Source: Mauremys mutica
Lineage: Eukaryota > Chordata > Testudines > Geoemydidae
NCBI RefSeq assembly: GCF_020497125.1
Contig: NC_059073.1
Location: 21,783,225 to 21,847,224 of the forward strand
Length of the DNA stretch: 64,000 nt
Direction of reading: 5' to 3'
A model generated the notes under the pieces. The model did no database searches, was not told the DNA's origin, and saw only the letters and a list, made by a program, of their open reading frames with translations. The position numbers were made by a program, and so were the translations under genes. Shown here piece by piece: positions 56,901-64,000 of this stretch (within the stretch, counting starts at the first letter, position 1; each line of letters opens with the position of its first letter).

Positions 56901-57607
56901 CATTGGGAGCCCAGGAGACATGGGTTTCCTGCTTCCCAGGGGAACCCAGGAGTGAGAGGCACCTCACTATTACCTGCCCTTAGCCTAAAAAAGTCTTGTC
57001 TGTGGATCAGCTCTCTGAAACCTCTGGCAACACAAGCACTGCCTTCCAGGTCTCCCTCTCTCTGTACAGGTTGTGACAGGCCCACACCAACCCCCGAGTA
57101 CTTGGAGCATTCCCTGCAGTATCCAACCCCTTATTTACTGAACTTCAGAATTACCAGGTGTGCTATTCCCACAGGAACAGTACACACCAGTTGTATGATT
57201 CATCTTAGGACCAGCATTTTGCTTAACATCACAAAACTGAGAGATATTCATAGTGAAGACAGGAAAAAGATTATTACCCAACTAGAAATTCGGGTGATAG
57301 TGAGAAAGGCTATTGGAAAGAAATGGTTACATACCAGATAAAATTATAACACGCTTGAGAGTAAATTTAACCAACAGATTAACCTCCTATCTAAATATGT
57401 TTATCTCACCCAAAGTCCTCTTCAACATTTTCAACCAAGGTTGACTGAGACCCCATTTTCATGAATGTAATAGCACTGTCCATTTATTTGCTAGGTGCAG
57501 GATAAAAGGGTGTCTTCTTTGCCTTGGAGAAATATCTCCAGAGTTCACTGTCTTTGCTCATAGACAGGATAACCCTCCCTCCCCCCACATGGCTTGTTTT
57601 TTCCTGT
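56901..57607. other. Possible retroelement-derived sequence
   Basis: GTTGTGACAGGCCCACACCA, then TCCAACCCCTTATTTACTGA, looks like LTR-derived sequence I have met in turtle genomes, but I see no ends, polyadenylation signal or genes. Confidence 0.3.
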
Positions 57608-57615
57608 GTGCTCCT

Positions 57616-57915
57616 TAGGGTTACCACCTTTCTAATGGCTGGTAACCAGATCACAGAGGCCCTGCCCCCTGACCCAACTCTTCCCCTAAGGCCCGGTCCC
57701 TGCTCCCCCTCTTCCTCTCAAAGCCCCACCCTTGCTCCACCTCTTCCCTCAAGGCTCCGTCTCTGCCCCGCCTCTTCCCGCAAATCCCACCCCTTCTCCA
57801 CCTTTCCCCCCAGTCCCCACCCCCTTCTCTGCCTCTCCTGCCCCAGGGCCCCGCACCTGCCCGTGCTGCAGCGAGCCTCACAAGCAGCCTGGCCCTGGAG
57901 GCGGTGGCAACCCTA
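57616..57915. mobile_element. hAT MITE (TAGGGTTACCACC ends)
   Basis: The ends TAGGGTTACCACCTTTCT and GGCGGTGGCAACCCTA are inverted. Between them is a run of CCCCGCCTCTTCCC-type units. The flanking octamers GTGCTCCT and AGGGCTTC match poorly. The minus frame at 57651-58160 is Gly/Arg-rich by composition. Confidence 0.65.
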
Positions 57916-58110
57916 AGGGCTTCTTTCCTGATGAGTTTACATCTCTTCATTAACATATGACTTGGTACGTAAGTGGGCATCCATTGTGTTAACTTACAAA
58001 GCTTAATTTGCCTCCTGACAGAGAGATAGGAGAACAAACATCTCTTGTCTGACATAAAACCTGAAGGCAGCGCCACAACAGCAGCGCAGAAGTAAGGGTG
58101 GCAGCGTGGC

Positions 58111-58182
58111 GCTAGTAAGTCTGCTGTGAGAAGTGATATTAGCAAACACACAAATATCACTTTTCACAGCAGACTTACTAGC
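58111..58182. repeat. Near-perfect 30-bp hairpin
   Basis: 58111-58140 and 58153-58182 are reverse complements at 29 of 30 positions, separated by a 12-nt loop. The stem includes AGTAAGTCTGCTGTGA. It lies inside the older hAT interior. Confidence 0.85.
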
Positions 58183-58183
58183 A

Positions 58184-58669
58184 TGAGGTTACCGTACATC
58201 AGGCTTTTCCCCGACATTGCCTCTTTTTGAGGCTCTGTCCTCTGTTATTTTCCAAACAACAGGAGATGTCCAGGATTTTTGCAGAGTAGACGCTGTAGCT
58301 CAGAAAGAGCCCCAATTACTTCTCTTCGTGATTGGTCCCTCCTCTGCATCTGCAGCTGATTGGTCCATTCTCCTGCAGGCACAACTGCTGGATCCTGTCC
58401 ACTCGGGCCCCGGTCCCCAGCCCTAAGGAGAAGGTCTCACAGGGAGGCACTGACTGATGGCTGGCACTGCAGTCTGGGCTTGTGCCAGCCATCCTGCCAT
58501 TGTGACAGGGAGAGACACTGCCCCCCCACCTCCAGTGAGTACCCCTGCTACAAATACCCCTTCCATTACCCCCAACTGTACCCCCCCAACTTCTCCTCCC
58601 CCCTTCAGATCCCATTCCACCACCCTCTGCAGTGTCCTCTTGTTGGAAACCTGAAGTATGGTAACCCTA
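58184..58669. mobile_element. hAT element (TGAGGTTACC...GGTAACCCTA)
   Basis: It begins TGAGGTTACCGTACATCAGG, ends CTGAAGTATGGTAACCCTA, and is flanked by TACTAGCA (58176-58183) and TACTAACA (58670-58677), 7 of 8 matching. Frames at 58217-58686 are not genes. Confidence 0.75.
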
Positions 58670-58881
58670 TACTAACAGCCCATTAACACCCTTCTGCACT
58701 GCTGCTAGCGGCAGGTGCTGCCTTCAGAGATGGGCACCCAGAGAATGGCAGCAGCTCGCCAGACACTCAGTTCTGATGGCAGTGCCACCATCAGCAGCAG
58801 AGCAGAACTGCAGAAGTAAGGGTAGCAATGCCATATACCATGCCACCCTTACTTCTGTACCATGTTTGACCTTTGCTCTGG

Positions 58882-58967
58882 CAGGGGTGGCTATGGGAGG
58901 GGGCTTAGGCAAATTTTGAGGTAGCTATAGCCCCCACAATCCCCCTCCCCCGTGCCACCCCTATCTG
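58882..58967. repeat. Small inverted element (CAGGGGTGGC...GCCACCCCT)
   Basis: The ends CAGGGGTGGCTATGGG and GTGCCACCCCTATCTG pair imperfectly. It may be a decayed hAT MITE. Confidence 0.4.
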
Positions 58968-59329
58968 TGTATTGGACTGTTCAATTATAAATTACTTTTT
59001 TTTTTATTAACTGATCTCAGTGTTCTGATTGGTCTGCAGTTTAATGCAGTTCTTCAGCTGCTGGACACTTAAGCCCTCTAATGTCTCAGTTTCACATTTT
59101 CAGTCTCAAGACAACAAACCTGCATGTGTGATGCTAAAATCCCCAGAATCCAATTTCCTTAAACTGGTAAAAATACAAATATATATTTTGTTTAGGAACA
59201 ATGATGGCTGCATTATACCCTTACAATACTTTTTGGAGTAAATCCACTACATTGCCATGGAAAGATGTGTATAATTTTCTAAAATGTTAGCTTTAAATTA
59301 TATATTTTATAGCACTTGCTCTCTGTTTT
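58968..59329. other. AT-rich unassigned sequence
   Basis: Contains a T-run at about 58997-59006. No gene. Confidence 0.4.
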
Positions 59330-59406
59330 GTGCGTGTACTCACGACCCCCACATAATAATCTCATGATCCCCTGAGGGGTCGCAAGCCCCAGTTTGAGAA
59401 CCCCTG
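59330..59406 (+). mobile_element. hAT (Charlie-type) 3' end
   Basis: CTCATGATCCCCTGAGGGGT, then CCCCAGTTTGAGAACCCCTG, is the right end of the hAT group whose left ends read CAGGGGTTCTCAAACT. No left end is visible upstream. Confidence 0.65.
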
Positions 59407-62385
59407 CTCTAGTACATGTAAATGATCAGTCTGACTGGTTCACGCTGGGTTGTGCTGTGCTTATTTCCACAAGCAGGCAGAAAGGCTCGTCTTAAAACTG
59501 TCACAGGCTTTTTACTGGTAACGAAACAAAAGGCAGACTTGTTCAAAATAGCCATTCTGTGATATTTTGTTGTTTCTTCACGATGCTCTGCAAGCAAGAA
59601 ACAGGAGCAGTACAAGGTACGCAAGTTAGAGGACACAAATCATATGCCCTTCAAGCTTATCTCCACGTACTTGGATCAATATTATTCTGCTTCACACTCT
59701 TTGTAGTTTTGGTGATAAAAAGTAACAACCTGTATTTATATTACAGAGTGATATACATGTTGCTCACATAACTTTTGACACAGTTGGACCACCACGTACT
59801 TAAATATACCACAATACCTGCCTGCTGCTAACAGTGCTGATAAATTAATAAGTGCTCTTCAAACAGCCAAAGCAACATAGAATTGTTTATGGCTTTTCAT
59901 GAACCTTTGGAGCTGTATTTGATGCATGTGTTCTAAAGCTGTTCTCATACACATTTATACAGATTTGGCTCTCCAGTGAATTTAGTTAGTTTCTGTGGAA
60001 TGAGCTGGCTATGAATGCTAAATTTGGTCACAACCCAAAGGACCCCATTCCAGTCCAAGCCTATTTAGGAAAGGAACAGCAATTTGTTTTCAATGACTTC
60101 ACTCATGCTTATTGCAATGTTTCCAGTAAGCTCAGGCAGTGTTCATTTCATGAGATCCTAGCGTGTCATTCTAAATGCCTCTCCTACTGAGATTTCACAT
60201 CACTCATTGAAACAAGCAACTGGTGTCTTGCTACTTTTGTTGCCCGTTACCTCCCATGTGATAATGCTGAATCACTGTAAAAGGAGAGAATCTGATGACT
60301 TACCAAAAGACAATATGGCATCATGATCAGTGCAGCTAAAAGTGAATGTAAATTCCTAATTACTGGCTGCCAGAAGCAAAGCACTGACAAATAGTTTTGG
60401 TGACTGTGTTTATACAGCAGTGGATTCTCATGTTAGTCATGTCCTTCCGATCAAATGTCTTGGATAGTATTCTTAGTCAGTGTCCACAAGGGAATAAAAG
60501 CAGGCACTTAAACTCATTTGAACACTTGCCATCCTCAGAGGTTAAGCACTCACAGTCACTCCCCTCCTAAATTACTACAAAGAAACATTAGAGAATTAGA
60601 GTATTAAAAACAGTAAGGACCAATGCAAAATGGGCAAAACAACCAAACCTAATCAATCAGCTATGAGATCAGATCCTGTCCCCATTAAAGTCAATGGCAA
60701 AAGTCCCTTGGGCTCCAGAGGGAGTAGAATCAGACAACTGGTACTCATGGAAAAATCTCAAGGTCCTGGACTCTGTTTTTCATCCAGTCCTTATTCATGC
60801 AAACTTCTGTTGGGACTGAGTAAAAAATTAGTCAGGACCTAAGCATGCAGGCCACGGCTACAAGCTTAGCCTGAGCATGGCTAATTGGGACTAATACTTA
60901 CCGTGTCCACTTTACATTATGTACAGCTGAGTAATTAACCTCAACTTTCACTACATCACCATAGTATTCCCATTTCCTCAGAGATTTTTGACCTGTCTGT
61001 AGCACTAAACTCATTCCTAGCCTAACCAGCTTCATTCACAGACTCAGCTAACTAACAGCAATGGGAAAACTCTATGAAATAAGAGCAGGCTTAGAGTGAA
61101 GTCAGTGGGAGTTTTGCCATCCCAGTTCCCTTGTATTGACCCACCCAATACATGGAACAGCAGTGCAGCTATTCTGCAACTGCTACTCTAGCCCATAAAC
61201 ATTGCTCCCTGCTTATGCCCTATGCAAGGGCTTTGGCTAATGGACATACATAGTCCACAGACCCATTGGCTGGGCCCTGGCCCCTCCACCTCAGGCCTAA
61301 TTCACCCCTTCATGGGCCTTCGGCTAGAGCTGCCATGGAGCAGTGCATGTCCTTCTCCATCACCTGTCCCTACCCTCTCCCTCCAACCCACTTGAGTGCC
61401 AGTTATGCTGCATGTTGGACCTTTAAGTATTTCACCTCTCTGATAGGCGGGAGCAACATTTTCCAAAGGCCATAAAGCCAGACATTACAGCATCATCAGT
61501 ATTGAAAATCCAAGCTCACGGTTTCACTTCTTTCACTCTTCTGGTTCAAAAAGAGGAATAAACACATACTGCAGCATGTGACTCTACAAAACAATGTCAC
61601 CACAGACACTGTGCTTCAGAGACCTAGATAAACCGTAAAATTAGAGAGAGTCCCCACTCTGCTTTCACCCTTCTACTCTCCCCTTCTCTGATCCTCTGAT
61701 GAGGAAGATTTGTGGGAGTCAGTCAGTCACATCAGCTGAAAATATAGATTGTATTGTAAAAGTCAGAGTCCACATGGAAAATGTTTCCCCCCAAAAGCTC
61801 TGTTTTGTGTTCCTCACAGGAAAGTGCTGTGGAGAATATAATGACAATTGGCCCCATCCAAAAGTGACAGAAGTTACATTCCCTTAACACTTTTGTTTTT
61901 TTACAGGTTTTTTTGAGAAATTAGGACTTGCTCCATTGTCCATGAAAGTCAGTGGCAAGACTTTAGGGACTTCAATGAGAGATGGATTTGGCCCTTGGGC
62001 CTAGACTCATCATGGCACTTAAACACGCGCCTAACTTGAAGCTCGTGAGTTAGTCTCGTTGACCTTAATAAGTGCAGGTGAAGTAAAAATAGCTGACTTG
62101 AATTAAAATTAAATTGAATTAAAGAGAAATTCACTCAGCATACTGGAAGGATAAAGAAGTGTCAGGTACATAAGCAAAAGAGGATAGATGTTAATACAAT
62201 AGGTAAGGTGATGATGTGCACCACACTACAAACTCACTGATCTGTAAGTGTATGAAAGGGTGTCTAAATTAGTGCAACTCACACATTGAGGAGACTATTT
62301 TAACTTCAGCATCTTGTAATCTTTAGCTCCCTTACTTACCACTCCTTGTCTCTTCTGACCCCCTGGCATGTGAGTAGACAGCAGT
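59407..62385. other. Long unassigned AT-rich stretch with short repeat traces
   Basis: This is the most repeat-poor 3 kb in the window. Short traces of the AAGTCAATGG palindrome family occur at about 60668-60705 (CCCCATTAAAGTCAATGGCA), 61090-61125 and 61930-62000. No frame exceeds 75 codons with any domain. Confidence 0.45.
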
Positions 62386-62388
62386 TTA

Positions 62389-62470
62389 GGGCTTGTCTAT
62401 CCAACAAGTTATTGCATGGCAAGCCAAGGTGTGAATCTACACACCAGCTTGCTGCACAGTAACATCCCAT
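62389..62470 (+). mobile_element. Harbinger-like MITE, 5' piece
   Basis: GGGCTTGTCTATCCAAC preceded by TTA, then AGGTGTGAATCTACACACCA. It resembles the piece at 23876. The right end is missing. Confidence 0.5.
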
Positions 62471-62479
62471 GTATTCTGC

Positions 62480-62802
62480 TACTCTCCTTTCTTCCTGTTG
62501 TCAGGATTCTGAACTCGACAATCTCATGGTCACTGCTGCCCAGGTTGCCACCCACTTCTACTTCCCCATCAATTCTTCCCTGTGTGTGAGCAGCAGGTCA
62601 AGAGGACCATGGCCCCTAGTTGGTTCCTCCAGAACTTGCACCAGAAAGTTGCCCCCAACACTCTCCAAAAACTTCCTGGATTGTCTGTGCACTGCTGTAT
62701 TGCTCTCCCAGCAGATGTTAGGATGATTGAAGTCCTCCCATGAGAACCAGGGCCTGTGATCTGGAAACTTCTCTTAGTTGTCTGAAGAAAGCTTCATCTA
62801 CC
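62480..62802 (-). pseudogene. CR1 LINE endonuclease-domain remnant
   Basis: The minus strand translates to DFNHPNICWESNTAVHRQSR, then FLESVGGNFLVQVLEEPTRG, with a D-F-N motif of the endonuclease/exonuclease/phosphatase fold. After a frame break it still shows VTMRLSS in place of the SDHE motif (the DNA still reads GCAGTGACCATGAG). It covers about 100 codons of the endonuclease of CR1 ORF2. It is cut at 62803 by the LTR-like sequence and downstream near the MITE. Confidence 0.7.
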
Positions 62803-63972
62803 TGTAACCCCTCTGCCAGGCTGAAACGATAGCAGCAAGGGCCAGGTTCAATACCTAGGGGTCCCTTCCCCACAACGTAATGCAGACCAGCTCGAGCCCC
62901 CACCCAGTGACCTGGGAAAATCTTACACACACCCCTGGGCGCCTCAAGGAGGCAATACTTCCCCTCTCGCAAGCACAGACTCTTGGTGTAGCAGAAAAGG
63001 TTTAATTACATAAGATAAACAACAACAAGCATGAAATTTGGAAAATACCTCTACTGGAGTTCATAGGTCAAACCGTGAGCAAAGACCCACCCCAGCAACT
63101 TGGGCCGTGTCCTTCTCTCTGGGCCCTTGAGTCCAGCAACCCCCCTAAATCACCCACAGTCCCAAAAGTCCCACAATTCAAAAGTCTCTGTCCCGGGTCA
63201 GGCAGCCCAGAGTTCAAGAGTCTCTTTGCAGAGGTCCCCCTCCCCAGCCTAGGTAGAAAGGGGCACCTTACGTGGTTCGGGGCCAGCTGCCCTGCCTCTT
63301 CGTGGGGTTCTGCTTCCCTTAGTCGTCCCCGCAAACAGCTCAGCTCCGCTTACTCTGTGGGCTGCTCCGCTCTGCCAGCTGCTCTGGTCCACCAGCTGTC
63401 CTGTGATCCGCTCCAGCCGTCCTCACGAGCTGCTCAGCTCCACTCACCCAGTGGCTGCACAAACTGCTCCACTCTGCTCTGCCAGTATTGCTTCAGGCTC
63501 CCCCACTCATCAGCACAGTGCTCTCAGCTCAGCAAGTCCAGCTCTTCAGTGATTTCAGCTCCACTCATTAGCACAGTGCTCTCAGCTCAGTAAGTCCAGC
63601 TCAGCAAGTCCAGCTCTTCAGTGATTTCAGCTCATAGTAGGGGAGCCCCAGTGAATTCAGCTCAGTAACCTGCATCTAGATTCTTAAGGGAATCAAAAGT
63701 TAACTCTGACATTCCACAGTGGAGAGAGGCACAGGTGGAACTGGTGCTTCTGGCTCACACAAGGAGCCTGCACCACCAAGTACAGATACTGGCCCCCAGC
63801 CTCTCTCCTCTCAATGGGTTTTGGAACCCATGTGCCCCATCTAGCAAGCGCTATCCAGCTGACAATGAAACCCCCCATCACAAGACAATTTTGTAGTTCC
63901 CCATTTACCCAATCAGGGTGACAACATTTCATTCCTCCTGCCCCAATAACAACGAAATTGGGGGCTCCCACA
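62803..63972 (-). mobile_element. Probable LTR of a retroelement, right border uncertain
   Basis: It begins TGTAACCCCTCTGCCAGGC exactly where CR1 homology stops. The minus strand carries a variant ATTAAA signal (63001-63006) and may start TGTGGGAGCCCCCAATTTCG at 63972. It has a 58-bp tandem repeat at 63504-63633. No target duplication can be seen because the window ends 28 bp later. The 172-codon plus frame (63075-63593) is Ser/Pro-rich from this repeat and has no domain. Confidence 0.4.
63504..63633. repeat. 58-bp tandem duplication
   Basis: Unit 1 (63504-63561) and unit 2 (63562-63633) both run CACTCAT-AGCACAGTGC through CAGTGATTTCAGCTC. Unit 2 has an extra 14 bp from an internal duplication of AAGTCCAGCTCAG. 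Confidence 0.85.
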
Positions 63973-64000
63973 GCTGTGAAAGTAACCATCCCATGCTGCT

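Larger units (their letters stand above)
58050..58870. mobile_element. hAT element interior (AGAAGTAAGGGTGGC family), split by another hAT
   Basis: CAGCGCAGAAGTAAGGGTGG (58082) and, after the inserted hAT, CTGCTGCTAGCGGCAGG, GCAGAAGTAAGGGTAGCAAT and TGCCACCCTTACTTCTG match interior modules of the hAT at 16855-17663. Ends are not identified. Confidence 0.55.

Noticed and set aside
56257..57341. Longest open frames (232 and 262 codons)
   Set aside because: Composition is driven by a C/T-rich repeat, the frames overlap in different registers, no domain is visible and the second frame runs into unrelated AT-rich DNA.
57651..58160. 169-codon minus-strand frame
   Set aside because: Gly/Arg-rich part comes from a C-rich hAT MITE; the remainder crosses two other repeats.
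63075..63593. 172-codon plus-strand frame
   Set aside because: Lies in an LTR-like sequence and its Ser/Pro-rich end is a 58-bp tandem duplication.

Overview
This window looks like nuclear DNA of a cryptodiran (hidden-necked) turtle. The case rests on repeats. There is a 3' piece of a Cry-type tRNA/CR1-tailed SINE at 12811-12959, CR1 LINE pieces, MIR-like SINEs, many short DNA transposons whose ends read TCTACAC, and several GC-rich palindromic hAT elements of a kind I know from turtle genomes. Base use, the lack of ribosome-binding sites and the short ORFs rule out a prokaryote. The organism assignment is recalled family knowledge, not a database search.

I find no intact protein-coding gene, no exon I can support, no tRNA or rRNA gene and no CRISPR. 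The window is best read as intergenic or intronic. The only recognisable protein relics come from mobile elements: a LINE reverse-transcriptase C-terminus (13.5-14.2 kb), a piggyBac-like transposase C-terminus (51.1-51.5 kb, minus strand) and a CR1 endonuclease fragment (62.5-62.8 kb, minus strand).

Layout. 0-3 kb: AT-rich, mostly unassigned. 3.1-6.2 kb: a 1.96 kb foldback element and a 0.9 kb element, both with TCTACAC ends. 7.2-12.4 kb: small palindromic repeats, a Harbinger-like MITE, two hAT MITEs (one inside a SINE) and a 0.47 kb MITE. 12.8-15.5 kb: Cry SINE, LINE remnant split by a hAT half-copy, and a MITE. 16.8-19 kb: a hAT carrying a probable solo LTR. 21.3-25.4 kb: a dense pile of nested hAT and Harbinger-like elements, a TA-flanked MITE and a MIR SINE split by a hAT. 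27.3-32.7 kb: two GC-rich tandem-repeat elements in opposite orientation. 33.6-35.4 kb: four TCTACAC-type MITEs in a row. 38.6-42.2 kb: SINEs split by MITEs and a probable minus-strand LTR. 44-45.6 kb and 48.3-50.4 kb: second copies of the two large elements seen at 5.3 and 3.1 kb. 51-52.8 kb: piggyBac remnant with a degenerate tandem array. 54.9-59.4 kb: hAT elements, a C-rich repeat and hairpins. 62.4-64 kb: CR1 fragment interrupted by an LTR-like sequence that may run off the end.

The most useful result is the stratigraphy. Target-site duplications and split host repeats give relative ages for many insertions. I did not find an undescribed functional system.
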